From: an uncultured Pseudomonadales bacterium
Lineage (GTDB): Bacteria; Pseudomonadota; Gammaproteobacteria; Pseudomonadales; UBA7434
DNA length: 42,675 bases
NCBI GenBank assembly: GCA_905480475.1
Contig: CAJQQO010000195.1
Span: 1-42,675, forward strand
Direction: 5' to 3'
Below, piece after piece: positions 7,759 through 16,730 of the stretch. The position numbers and the translations under genes were made by a program. Positions within the stretch are counted from its first letter, which is position 1. The number at the start of each line of letters is the position of its first letter. Below the pieces are notes generated by a model, which made no database searches, had not been told where the DNA came from, and saw nothing but the letters and a program-made list of their open reading frames with translations.

Positions 7759-10023
7759 TCACGACGACAATCGCACCACTTTTTCATATACCCATAACTT
7801 CAGCTTGTTCCACCAGTCCGGGCTGGCCTCCATAGCTTTGTGAGCATGCATTTCACTAATAATATATTGATGGACTAGATGCGATTGCTCTATGGATAAA
7901 TCTTCAGCAAAGCTAACCATGCCGCGGTCGGCGTAAATGCCACCAATCACAATGGCATCAAAAATCCGGTGGGTTTCAGCACTCATATAGCGCAGATCCG
8001 GCACCAAGCCGCCACTTTGCACAGCCGGCCCGTGACAGCGACCACAGTGCGTAGCATATAGCTGCTGGCCTTCATCTAGCTCAGCTTCAGTGACGGTTAT
8101 TTCAGCCGGCTCAGGCATAACCGGTCGCGGAATGGTCGGTGGCAAACTTGCCGTGCCGCCAAGTTTAAATGCTAAAACCCTGCCTTTACTTTCAGTGTAT
8201 TCAATATTACCGCCACCCATCATGCCCATAAATCCACCCCAGCCTGACATGACCGCAATATATTGCTCGCCATCTACCGAGTAAGTGACCGGCGGTGCCA
8301 TGGTGCCGATTTGGGTTTGACCCTGCCAAACTTGCTCGCCAGTATCGGCGCGATAGGCTTTTAGCCAACCATCATGCGTACCTTGGAATAATAAATTGCC
8401 CGCCGTGGTTAACATGCTCATGGACCAAGCGCGATTAAAATCCACCCGCCAGCGTTCGGCTTGCTTAATAGGGTCCCAAGCGACAATCGAACCAATATGG
8501 GTTGCTCGCTGCACCGCACGCATTAACAATGGATCGGCGCGCCCCATGGACATCACTACACCAGTATGCAAAGTGCCTTCATTGGCAAACTCATCGTTAG
8601 CTTTAAATTCAAAACCTTGCTCGATTACCGGTATATAAACCAGTTTATGTTCGGGGTGATAAGCCATTGGATGCCAATTGTGCGCACCTACCATCGAAGG
8701 CAGTGTGAATTTGGGTTCATCGCGATAGTCGGCCACATCGGTAAATACTGGCCGACCGGTTTCCAAGTCAATATGGCTGGCCCAATTGACTCGCGCATAG
8801 GGCTCGGCAGAAATTAATTTGCCATTGGTTCTATCGATCACATAAAAGAAACCATTTTTTGGCGCTTGCATAATCACTTGCCGCTGCTCGCCCTCAATAG
8901 GCAGCTCGGCCAAAATCATATGTTGAGTAGCGGTATAATCCCAGCGTTCGCCCGGTGTGGTTTGATAGTGCCAAATATATTCGCCATTGTCGGGGTTTAA
9001 CGCAACAATCGATGACAGATAAAGATTGTCGCCGCCTTCGGGGCTGCGTACATAACTGTTCCATGGCGAGCCATTACCAACACCAATATACAATTGATTG
9101 AGCTCGGCATCGTAAGCCATGGAATCCCAAACCGTACCGCCACCACCCAGCTCCCACCATTCACCATTCCAGGTTTCTGCCGCTACGGCTAACTCTTTAG
9201 ATTCAAAACCGTCTTCCGGATTTCCCGGTACGGTATAAAAGCGCCAAAGCTGTTCGCCGTTTTTTGCATCGTAAGCGGTGACATAACCGCGGACACCAAA
9301 GTCGGCACCACCGTTACCAATAATCACTTTGCCATCTACAATTCTTGGCGCGCCAGTTATTGTGTAGGCCTTATCTAAATCAAAGGTTTGTGTTTGCCAA
9401 ACGGATTGCCCCGTCAGCGCATCGATTGCAACTAATCGACCATCGAGTGTTCCGACATAGACTTTGTCATCCCATACCGCCGCACCACGGTTTACCGTAT
9501 CACAACAGGCATAGTAACCTCGCGATTTATCCACCTGCGGATCAAAAAACCAAAGCTGCTCACCGGTTTTGGCATCCAAGGCAAACACCACACCCCAAGG
9601 GCCGGTGGTATACATACGTCCATCAACAATAATCGGCGAGGCTTCAAGGCCGCGCACCGTGCCGGTTTCAAAGTGCCAAGCCAAACTTAAGTCATCGATA
9701 GACTCAGTATTAATTTGTGTTAGCGGACTAAAGCGTTGCTCATCGTAAGTGCGACCATGCAGCAACCAGTTCTCCGGCTCGGCATTGGCATTAATTGCTC
9801 GCTGGCTATCAATAGGTTTAATGGCCTTGGCATTAGAATTAGCACTGGCATTAACACTAACATTTGAAGCATCGGCGCTTATAGGTTCGGAAACGGAAAA
9901 GCATGAAAGCGATAAAGCAAAGATAAACGCGGAAACCACAACGGGCAAACGTGATTGATTATTTATATTAGCGCTATGGATTTCTGTAAAGCTATTAACG
10001 TTGTTTTTGTTATTCAAGTGCAC
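7759..10023 (-). CDS. PQQ-dependent quinohaemoprotein alcohol dehydrogenase
   Basis: About 754 residues, periplasmic by a hydrophobic signal segment (about 27-45). The body is an eight-bladed PQQ propeller with repeated W-motifs (AxDAxTGxxxW). The vicinal Cys pair that contacts PQQ is at about 173-174 (YYACCDT), and the catalytic Asp is in RWDYTA (about 362). Thr stands two residues later, where lanthanide-type enzymes have a second Asp, so a Ca2+ enzyme is inferred. A C-terminal cytochrome c domain has CGRCH (660-664) and a likely Met ligand near 702. It oxidises alcohols or similar substrates, sending electrons via haem. I chose the GTG at 10023 (AGGA 7 bases upstream) over the TTG at 10050. 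No pqq genes are nearby. Confidence 0.93.
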   Translation of the reverse strand: MHLNNKNNVNSFTEIHSANINNQSRLPVVVSAFIFALSLSCFSVSEPISADASNVSVNASANSNAKAIKPIDSQRAINANAEPENWLLHGRTYDEQRFSPLTQINTESIDDLSLAWHFETGTVRGLEASPIIVDGRMYTTGPWGVVFALDAKTGEQLWFFDPQVDKSRGYYACCDTVNRGAAVWDDKVYVGTLDGRLVAIDALTGQSVWQTQTFDLDKAYTITGAPRIVDGKVIIGNGGADFGVRGYVTAYDAKNGEQLWRFYTVPGNPEDGFESKELAVAAETWNGEWWELGGGGTVWDSMAYDAELNQLYIGVGNGSPWNSYVRSPEGGDNLYLSSIVALNPDNGEYIWHYQTTPGERWDYTATQHMILAELPIEGEQRQVIMQAPKNGFFYVIDRTNGKLISAEPYARVNWASHIDLETGRPVFTDVADYRDEPKFTLPSMVGAHNWHPMAYHPEHKLVYIPVIEQGFEFKANDEFANEGTLHTGVVMSMGRADPLLMRAVQRATHIGSIVAWDPIKQAERWRVDFNRAWSMSMLTTAGNLLFQGTHDGWLKAYRADTGEQVWQGQTQIGTMAPPVTYSVDGEQYIAVMSGWGGFMGMMGGGNIEYTESKGRVLAFKLGGTASLPPTIPRPVMPEPAEITVTEAELDEGQQLYATHCGRCHGPAVQSGGLVPDLRYMSAETHRIFDAIVIGGIYADRGMVSFAEDLSIEQSHLVHQYIISEMHAHKAMEASPDWWNKLKLWVYEKVVRLSS

Positions 10024-10073
10024 GGTTTGTTCCTGCAGTGATTTAGCCAAGCCAACTACTCAAAATCTGTAGC

Positions 10074-10667
10074 TCACTCGGCACGGGTAATTAATTCATC
10101 CAAAGTCAGATCAAAGCTGGGTAAAAAAGTATCCATATAATAATCAACTTCGGGCATTTCCATTGCCTTTAAGCGTTGCTCTACATCTTTAATGGCTTGC
10201 GAAAACTCTGCATTGCCAGCGTTAATTTCGGCTTTGCATTTAATTAAACTGGAAATTAAATCGGCCGCCTTAATTAACTTAAGCGTTTCTTGCGGAATTT
10301 TTTCATGCAATAAGAAACCACAATAATCATCGCGCAATTCTTCTGGCAGCGTTGATAACATCTCACGCTCTGCCGCGTACTCCACTTCTTTATACGCATC
10401 ACGAATTTTTTTATTGTGATATTTAATCGGCGACGGCAAATCACCGGTTAGCACTTCAGAAGAATCATGATACAGAGCAGCGACAGCCGCAGCATTTGCA
10501 TCAGTATCTTTACCGTATAAACGATTGCCAATAATACCTAGCGCGTGGGTAATAACAGACACCTCGTATGAGTGTTCCATTACATTTTCCTGGATGGCGT
10601 TGCGCTTCATGCCCCAACGGTAAATCCAACGCATCTTGCTTAAGTAGGCGAAAAAGTGATTATTCAT
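10074..10667 (-). CDS. yfbR: 5'-deoxynucleotidase (YfbR family)
   Basis: 197 residues, the full length of the HD-domain phosphohydrolase YfbR, which removes the 5' phosphate from deoxynucleoside monophosphates in dTMP salvage. RWGMKRNAIQENVMEHSYEV holds the first metal-binding His (His32), YHDSSEVLTGDLPSPIKY the His67-Asp68 pair and the conserved TGD-PSPIKY block, and a further conserved Asp lies in the KAADLISSLIKCKAE helix. It sits between ubiI and the PQQ dehydrogenase, an unusual place for this gene. The ribosome-binding site is weak, and the ATG is fixed by family alignment. Confidence 0.93.
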   Translation of the reverse strand: MNNHFFAYLSKMRWIYRWGMKRNAIQENVMEHSYEVSVITHALGIIGNRLYGKDTDANAAAVAALYHDSSEVLTGDLPSPIKYHNKKIRDAYKEVEYAAEREMLSTLPEELRDDYCGFLLHEKIPQETLKLIKAADLISSLIKCKAEINAGNAEFSQAIKDVEQRLKAMEMPEVDYYMDTFLPSFDLTLDELITRAE

Positions 10668-10832
10668 AAACGGCTCGGCTAAGCTACTTACCCTTTAGTC
10701 AGGTTGGCTTGGTTTATCGGTGATTGGCCTGCTATGCGATAGCTAATCGACCGCTTGACGTAAATTGTTATGTTGCTGAACGCTTAGGTTAGGGTTTTGG
10801 ATGTTCACAAGATGAGACAGATCAAAGTCCGC

Positions 10833-12110
10833 TTAGTTAATTCCCATGGCGTGTTTGATAATGCGATTTTTAATCGCGCCTCTTTTATCCAGCGCGCTCA
10901 TTCCAGCGTTTCGCAACCAACGTAATGGTAGTGGTAGTGGCGCAAATAAACGCTTAAAACCTTCTACTGCCGTCATCATCGCAAGATTGTCTGCTTTGCG
11001 CTCTCGCTGGTAACGACTTAACACCTCGATATCGGCAATACTTTGCCCGCGCGCATGGGCAGTAAGAATACATTCAGATAATACCGCAACATCAGCCAAG
11101 CCAAGATTAATTCCCTGCCCGGCAAGTGGGTGAATAGTATGTGCCGCATCGGCAAGCAAAGCAAAACCGGGTTTTACGTAATCGATAGCATGGCGTTGGC
11201 GCAGTGGAAAACTAAAGCGTTTGGAACAAGACTGCACTTTACCTAGCTTATGCTCAAATGCCTGCCCTAAGGCCTGACAGAATTCCGCGTCATCCAAAGC
11301 CATGGCCTGTTCAGTTTGCTCGCCTGTTTGCGACCAGACAATAGAACAAAATTGATCTTGCTGATCGCTTGCTGAGAGCGGCAAAAACGCCAACGGCCCA
11401 TAGGGTGTAAAACGCTGCCAAGCAGTTTTTTGATGTTGATGCTCAACCGCTACCGTGCAAACCAAAGCATCGTGTTGATAATCCCACTCTCGGGTTGTCA
11501 GCCCTGCCATTTTGCGCAGCGGTGAATTCGCCCCATCGGCAGCAACCACTAAAGTGCTATAAATAACTGTCCCGTCAGCTAAGCTTATTTGCTGGCTTTT
11601 CGAATCCGGCGATTTTGTTTTCGGATCGGCCAAAAGCAAATCCGCAACCGGCTGCCCTTGAAAGATTTGAATATTGGCGTTTTCGCGCAAACGATTAACC
11701 AAGGCCGCAACCGTAACCCGGTTTTCAACGATATGGCCTAAAACATTTGACCTGACATCCGCCGCATCAAAAGCAATTTCACCAGTACCTTCAGCATCCC
11801 ATACTTGCATTTGCTCAAAGGGGCTCACTCGTTGTTGCGCAATCGCGGGCCAAGCGCCAATACGCTCTAATAAGTTTTGCGAGGCAATCGTTAAAGCACT
11901 AACACGCGGATCAAAGCCATTGACATCGCCTTCGCAAGGTGGCCACTCTTCGGGTAAGTTTTGCGCCTCGATCAGTGCAATACGCAGAGGCAGTTTTGAT
12001 GACTGACCGGATTGCGAGTCACTAGCGACAGACAAAGCACACGCTAGCGCACTGCCCGCGATACCTGCACCCACTATGGCGACATCATATTGCTCGTTTA
12101 ACCCAGCCAT
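10833..12110 (-). CDS. ubiI: FAD-dependent ubiquinone hydroxylase UbiI/VisC-type
   Basis: 425 residues, UbiH/UbiF/VisC family of flavin monooxygenases. VAIVGAGIAGSALA (about 10-23) binds the ADP part of FAD, VVAADGANSPLRK is the mid-protein DG motif, and LLADAAHTIHPLAGQGINLGLADVA is the second FAD signature. It hydroxylates the C5 of the ubiquinone ring (family knowledge; member roles differ between species). Its start overlaps the end of ubiH by 13 bases, so translation is probably coupled. A GGTGG ribosome-binding site lies inside ubiH. The order ygfB-pepP-ubiH-ubiI supports naming it UbiI rather than UbiF. Confidence 0.92.
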   Translation of the reverse strand: MAGLNEQYDVAIVGAGIAGSALACALSVASDSQSGQSSKLPLRIALIEAQNLPEEWPPCEGDVNGFDPRVSALTIASQNLLERIGAWPAIAQQRVSPFEQMQVWDAEGTGEIAFDAADVRSNVLGHIVENRVTVAALVNRLRENANIQIFQGQPVADLLLADPKTKSPDSKSQQISLADGTVIYSTLVVAADGANSPLRKMAGLTTREWDYQHDALVCTVAVEHQHQKTAWQRFTPYGPLAFLPLSASDQQDQFCSIVWSQTGEQTEQAMALDDAEFCQALGQAFEHKLGKVQSCSKRFSFPLRQRHAIDYVKPGFALLADAAHTIHPLAGQGINLGLADVAVLSECILTAHARGQSIADIEVLSRYQRERKADNLAMMTAVEGFKRLFAPLPLPLRWLRNAGMSALDKRGAIKNRIIKHAMGIN

Positions 12111-13501
12111 TTTCTACCACCTAATCCCGCTGCTTGATCAGCAAATCGATTTTTAGCCGGGCGCAATAAATCTAATGCCAGCAAACCAATAGTGCGACCT
12201 AGCTGCACCGGCAAAGCTTGCAAACCAAATAATTCAATTAAATTATGACTAAAGCCAATCGTCAGATTTTGATCGGATAGTTGTGTTGCTGCATAGTCAT
12301 CTAATAAATCCATCGAACCAATATCTTGATTATGCTGTCTGGCATTTATAATTCGCTCTACTAGTGCAGCCACATCTCTTAACGCCAAGTTAAAACCTTG
12401 GCCAGCGACCGGATGCAAAGAGTGAGCAGCGTTACCCATAATGACAATATGATTGCGATAAACTTCATCGCTTAAAGTTAGCGCCAGTGGATAAAACTGT
12501 CTTTGACCTACTCGCTCAATCGCACCAAGCCTAAAACCAAAGGCCGCTTGTAACTCGGCGCTAAAATCTTGCTCGCTTAATTCTGCTAATGCTTGTGCGG
12601 ATAATTTATTATCTGAATTTTCAACTGACGCAGCAGCATCTGATTCTGATGCCGGCACTGTCCAAACTAAAGCGCTACGATTTTTAGCATCAGCTAAATC
12701 TGCCAGCGGTAAAAAAGCGACTGCACCATCGGCAGTAAAACGTTCAAAGGCTTGGCCGTGATGAGGTAATTGCGTTTGTATATTGGCAATAACCGCTTGC
12801 TGTTGATATTGCTTAACACTGGCCGAAATACCCAAACTTTTACGCAGGCCGGATTGCGCGCCATCAGCAACAACTAACAAGCATGCCTCGATAGTTTGCG
12901 GCGGCTGTAAGGATTCGCTTTGCGCATCACTCTTAGCTTTAAGCGGACTAACCTCAACCGTAGCGCCACCTTGTACAGGTTTGATATTAGCAACCGAGGC
13001 ACCGGTCACTAATTCAATTGCCGGCAAGTCTGCCATGCAATCAAGTAGCACCGCACCTAACCATTGGTTTTCAATCACATAACCAAATGCTGTTTTATTT
13101 TGTTCTTCGGCATCCAGCAAAGTACTACCAGTATGACCACGATCAGACACATGTATTTGACGAATGGCTTCCGCGTGTTGCAACAAGGAGGGCAATATCC
13201 CCATCGTTTGATAAATTTCTATACTCGCTAAAGAGAGTGCTGTTGAGCGCGCATCAAAGCTGGGATGATATGTCGGTGGCGGCTTTTTCGCGCCGGCCGC
13301 TGGGCGTCTAAGTGGGAAATTATCCACCAGCAATATAGATAGAGGCTGTGATTTTGCCGCGTTCGGCTTTTTATCTGCTATCGTTTTTTTATCTGCAATG
13401 GCTAGCGCACAAGCTAAACTCAAGCCAACCATACCACCACCGGCGATAATAATATCGTATCGGCTTTTGCTTGGTAGAGCGGCCTGCTTATCCAAAATCA
13501 T
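12098..13501 (-). CDS. ubiH: 2-octaprenyl-6-methoxyphenol hydroxylase UbiH
   Basis: 467 residues. IIIAGGGMVGLSLACALA (17-34) is the FAD Rossmann motif, VVADGAQSGLRKSLG the DG motif and GNAAHSLHPVAGQGFNLALRD the second signature. The enzyme hydroxylates the C1 position of the benzoquinol ring in aerobic ubiquinone synthesis, in a membrane-associated Ubi complex. At 467 residues it is longer than the E. coli protein (about 390), from inserted Ala/Lys/Ser-rich loops, for example KKTIADKKPNAAKSQP near residue 37 and KAKSDAQSESLQPP in the middle; these probably lie at the surface. An AGAGA ribosome-binding site precedes the ATG. It is second in operon order after pepP. Confidence 0.93.
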   Translation of the reverse strand: MILDKQAALPSKSRYDIIIAGGGMVGLSLACALAIADKKTIADKKPNAAKSQPLSILLVDNFPLRRPAAGAKKPPPTYHPSFDARSTALSLASIEIYQTMGILPSLLQHAEAIRQIHVSDRGHTGSTLLDAEEQNKTAFGYVIENQWLGAVLLDCMADLPAIELVTGASVANIKPVQGGATVEVSPLKAKSDAQSESLQPPQTIEACLLVVADGAQSGLRKSLGISASVKQYQQQAVIANIQTQLPHHGQAFERFTADGAVAFLPLADLADAKNRSALVWTVPASESDAAASVENSDNKLSAQALAELSEQDFSAELQAAFGFRLGAIERVGQRQFYPLALTLSDEVYRNHIVIMGNAAHSLHPVAGQGFNLALRDVAALVERIINARQHNQDIGSMDLLDDYAATQLSDQNLTIGFSHNLIELFGLQALPVQLGRTIGLLALDLLRPAKNRFADQAAGLGGRKWLG

Positions 13502-13545
13502 TGATTCTCTTTAGTTCCAGCTTAACGCATTCCGGCACTTAACCA

Positions 13546-15300
13546 TTACTTCTTTGCGCCGGACTTCTTTTTAAGCGCTTTTTTCTTTTTAAGCACTTTT
13601 TTCTTTTTAATCAGGGCCTTGTTTTTTACTGCGGTTTTTTTCTTGATCGTTAATTTTTTCTTTGCGGACGATAGGGGTTTTTTACCCAGCTTATTTTTGA
13701 CTTTGGCTTTTTTCGCTTTAGCTTTTTTTACTTTCGCAGATTTCTTGCTTGCCTCTTTGGTTTTAATTTTAGCTTTAGCTTTACTTTTCGCCGTGCCTTC
13801 ATTTTTTAACGGTGCAAAAAGATCGTCAGATTCTATAGCCTCTGACTCGCTTGGCGCGGCAGTAGAAATAAAGTCCATTTGCGCAGGGTCAACAGCTTTT
13901 TGATTGCTGGCTGGTTGCATTAACGCATGAATTTCATCAACGGTCTTAACTACATCATGAGTTAAGACTTCATGGCCTTTTGGATTTTGACTAAGCGCAG
14001 TGACCAACACATCATCTTCAATACGAATGCCAATACCACGCCACTTGGCGGCGACATTTTCGTTATCCGGTGCAATATAAATTCCCGGCTCTACCGTCAT
14101 CACCATACCCGGCTCTAACACACGCCATTCGTCATGCACTTTGTAATCACCGACATCGTGCACATCCATACCCAACCAGTGACCGGCGCGGTGCATATAA
14201 AAAGGTTTATAGGCTTCGCTGGCGATCAGCTCTTTTAAGTCGCCACGTAACAAGCCTAAATCTAACAGCCCTTGAGTAATCACCTTAACCGTTGCGTCGT
14301 GCGATTGATTCCAGTGATTGCCCGGTTTAATGGTTTTAATTGCCGCTAACTGCGCATCTAATACTACTTCATATAAAGCTTGCTGCTCTTTGCTAAAGCG
14401 GCCGTTGGCGGGGAAAGTTCGAGTAATATCGGCGGCGTAACAATTTAATTCACAGCCTGCGTCAATTAAAACTAAATCACCGTCGCGAATCATCGCGTTA
14501 TTTTCAACATAATGCAAAATACAGGCGTTTTTACCGGCACCAACAATAGAATTGTACGCAGCGGCTTGCGCGCCATTAACTGCAAACTCATGCAGATACT
14601 CTGCCTCAAGTTCATATTCCATCATACCCGGTTGGCAAGCGGCCATTGCGCGAGTATGTGCTGCGGCAGATATTTCTGCGGCGCTTTGCATAATACGTAT
14701 CTCGGCAGCGCTTTTATATAAACGCATATCATGCAAGAGATGATCAAGATCTAAAAATTCGCCCGGCGGATGCGCACCCGATCGCGCATTGGAGCGCAGC
14801 ACATTAATCCAATCCATTAAACTTTTATCAAACTCGGGACGTTTACCCATCGAGTAGTAAACGCGCTCGCGACCTTCCATCAGGCCCGGCAGAATATCGT
14901 CGATATCACTAATCGGAAATGCATCATCTGCGCCAAAGTTTTCACAAACGCCTTCTGGCCCTTGACGATAACCATCCCAAAGCTCGCGCTCACGATCTCG
15001 CTCGCGGCAAAACACAATACATTGACCATGCTTACGCCCGGGAATCAGTACCAACACAGACTCCGGCTCGTTAAAGCCGGTTAAATAATGAAAGTCACTG
15101 TCTTGTCGAAATTTAAATTCGGCATCACGATTGCGAATAACATTGGTCGCCGAGGGAAGTATCGCAATACTGTCGGTTTCCATTTGAGCCATTAAATCGC
15201 GACGACGACGGGCAAACTCTCGTTTACTAATGGTGGGCGTCAACTTGGATTGCGCTTTAACGGTTTTTTTTGTCGTGCTAGTTGGAGCTGTTTTTTTCAT
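13546..15300 (-). CDS. pepP: Xaa-Pro aminopeptidase PepP with lysine-rich C-terminal tail
   Basis: Aminopeptidase P removes N-terminal residues before proline, using two Mn ions. The creatinase/PepP N domain spans about 26-200. The pita-bread domain has all five metal ligands: Asp280 and Asp291, His374, Glu404 and Glu428. The family is normally about 440 residues, but this protein is 584. Residues 501-584 are a low-complexity tail with 40 Lys out of 84 and two acidic residues, made of repeats such as KKKKVLKKKKALKKK. A short Lys/Thr-rich N-terminal extension (1-22) is also present. The tail resembles bacterial histone H1-like segments and may bind nucleic acid or polyanions (inference). Its gene DNA is T-rich and repetitive, so tail length could vary. 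Confidence 0.94.
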   Translation of the reverse strand: MKKTAPTSTTKKTVKAQSKLTPTISKREFARRRRDLMAQMETDSIAILPSATNVIRNRDAEFKFRQDSDFHYLTGFNEPESVLVLIPGRKHGQCIVFCRERDRERELWDGYRQGPEGVCENFGADDAFPISDIDDILPGLMEGRERVYYSMGKRPEFDKSLMDWINVLRSNARSGAHPPGEFLDLDHLLHDMRLYKSAAEIRIMQSAAEISAAAHTRAMAACQPGMMEYELEAEYLHEFAVNGAQAAAYNSIVGAGKNACILHYVENNAMIRDGDLVLIDAGCELNCYAADITRTFPANGRFSKEQQALYEVVLDAQLAAIKTIKPGNHWNQSHDATVKVITQGLLDLGLLRGDLKELIASEAYKPFYMHRAGHWLGMDVHDVGDYKVHDEWRVLEPGMVMTVEPGIYIAPDNENVAAKWRGIGIRIEDDVLVTALSQNPKGHEVLTHDVVKTVDEIHALMQPASNQKAVDPAQMDFISTAAPSESEAIESDDLFAPLKNEGTAKSKAKAKIKTKEASKKSAKVKKAKAKKAKVKNKLGKKPLSSAKKKLTIKKKTAVKNKALIKKKKVLKKKKALKKKSGAKK

Positions 15301-15423
15301 TGAGTAATTTCATTCTTTGCGCTTATACGCTATTCGGTTCAAATAGATTGATGTTCAACATCGTTACGATGGACAACAAATTAATTTAGTAGCTGATTTA
15401 ATAAACGGTCTTAATGCCCGTTC

Positions 15424-16236
15424 TTAATGCATGGTTTTATTACCGGGCCGAAAAAGTTTGGAGACACTCGCCGGTGATGCTTGATCAGGCGCATCGCTGA
15501 TAGGGCTTTGCTCGAGCATTTCTATCCAACCATATTCGGTAAATACAGTAATCGCCGCTAAACGCAAATATTCAACGATCTCCATATAATCCCGCTCGGC
15601 CGCTTCGGCGTCATTCGCATCGGCTTCGTATTCTTCTCCATCTTCAGTAAGTACGCCGTCTACGTCGAGAGGATCACCCATAAAACCGTCGTCGTCACCG
15701 TCTTCCTCGTAGCCATCATCTAAATCCTCAACAATCGCTTGCGCAATGGCGGATAAATCCTGCAAGGCTTCCTGAACATTTTCTGGCAAGGAAAGCCCAG
15801 ATCGCGAACGGCCTTCGGGTGAATCTGACTCGGGCTGGCTTTTCTGTAAAAACACCTGCGCCTCGGCAAAACCACCCAAAAAACCTTTGCACCAGCTGCT
15901 TAAGCCTTCGGTACGCTGTTCAATGGGTTCGTCGTCATCGGGCAAAAATGGCTGAAAAATCAAATCTTCACTCGCCAGCATTTCTAGCTGCTGTCTGGCC
16001 ATCCCACCCAATGTCGCCTCGGCAAGCTCACTGAAGTGGCCAATCACATGTTGCGAGGCTCCCATCACGGCCAAGCCAAACTGCGCCCATTGCGACGGTG
16101 GCAAGCGCATACAGCCCGATAAGCTGCCGATAAAAGCGCCATGCAACTCAGAGGGAGAAAACTGGCTATCGACGGTTATTAGCCAATCGGCCAGCTCGTC
16201 AAAATTGTCTGGCGGCGGTATGTTCTGATAATTCAT
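15424..16236 (-). CDS. ygfB: UPF0149 family protein YgfB, with acidic C-terminal extension
   Basis: 270 residues from the ATG at 16236 (MNYQNIPPPDNF), which fits the family start and has AGG upstream. The UPF0149/YecA domain includes ELHGAFIGSLSGCMR and LSSWCKGFLGGFA, two family motifs. In Pseudomonas a YgfB homologue affects antibiotic resistance by binding a transcription antiterminator; elsewhere the role is unclear. The protein is longer than the usual roughly 190 residues. An acidic segment (EEDGDDDGFMGDP, then EDGEEYEADAND) lies inside the C-terminal half, followed by a short family-like helix (YMEIVEYLRLAAITVF) and a poorly conserved end. It is the first gene of the pepP-ubi cluster; the minus-strand promoter at 16318-16346 fits. 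Confidence 0.9.
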   Translation of the reverse strand: MNYQNIPPPDNFDELADWLITVDSQFSPSELHGAFIGSLSGCMRLPPSQWAQFGLAVMGASQHVIGHFSELAEATLGGMARQQLEMLASEDLIFQPFLPDDDEPIEQRTEGLSSWCKGFLGGFAEAQVFLQKSQPESDSPEGRSRSGLSLPENVQEALQDLSAIAQAIVEDLDDGYEEDGDDDGFMGDPLDVDGVLTEDGEEYEADANDAEAAERDYMEIVEYLRLAAITVFTEYGWIEMLEQSPISDAPDQASPASVSKLFRPGNKTMH

Positions 16237-16317
16237 AGTGAACCTAAAAGATGGCTTAAAAATCACTGCTGGATAAACGCTAGAAAAGACTTAGCCATGG
16301 CAGTCATTAAGGGATTG

Positions 16318-16346
16318 ATTATACGAAGTGTTGCTAACTTTCTGAA
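16318..16346 (-). promoter_or_regulatory. Probable sigma70 promoter of the ygfB-pepP-ubi cluster
   Basis: On the minus strand TTCAGA (16341-16346) and a perfect TATAAT (16318-16323) are separated by 17 bases, about 80 bases upstream of the ygfB start codon. The -35 box matches 4 of 6 consensus bases. The position and the consensus -10 support it. Confidence 0.6.
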
Positions 16347-16632
16347 CTGAAATTATCGATATTGACCAATTGATCAGATATTGGCGATTAATTTTGGCCC
16401 TGCGAGCACTGCGAGCTTCAATAATGGCCAGAGCCTGGGGGATAATGGCTCGCAGATGGAGGAAAATCACTTTTAGCGAGCGACAATGCTTCGCAAATCA
16501 AAGACAAAAGCGCTTATTTTGATCACCGCCAATGCGGCACAAACCGCGAGTTCGCTATCATTTCGTCACCAATACTCCAGTATGTTTTGCTGAAAAACGA
16601 GAGCAGGTCGAAATAAGCCGTCATTACAGTTA

Positions 16633-16661
16633 TTGACCATCTTCGCCACGCGAACTATATT
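16633..16661 (+). promoter_or_regulatory. sigma70 promoter of the TIGR02449-zapA operon
   Basis: TTGACC (16633-16638) and TATATT (16656-16661) are spaced by 17 bases, each matching 5 of 6 consensus positions. They lie about 70 bases before the first ATG of the downstream cell-division gene pair. Confidence 0.65.
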
Positions 16662-16730
16662 AGCAGCCCTTTGCTTAGCCCCTGATTCAGGTCGGCAAGC
16701 CACACCTATACATCATTGCAAACAGGTTAC

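Larger units (their letters stand above)
16237..16730. other. Divergent intergenic region between ygfB and the zapA operon
   Basis: This 494-base stretch holds the minus-strand promoter at 16318-16346 and the plus-strand promoter at 16633-16661. Between them I see no gene and no strong hairpin. Confidence 0.5.

Noticed and set aside
13619-13903. Plus-strand 94-residue Phe-rich frame opposite the PepP tail
   Set aside because: It is the mirror of lysine codons (AAA/AAG read as TTT/CTT), a typical shadow of a poly-Lys region.
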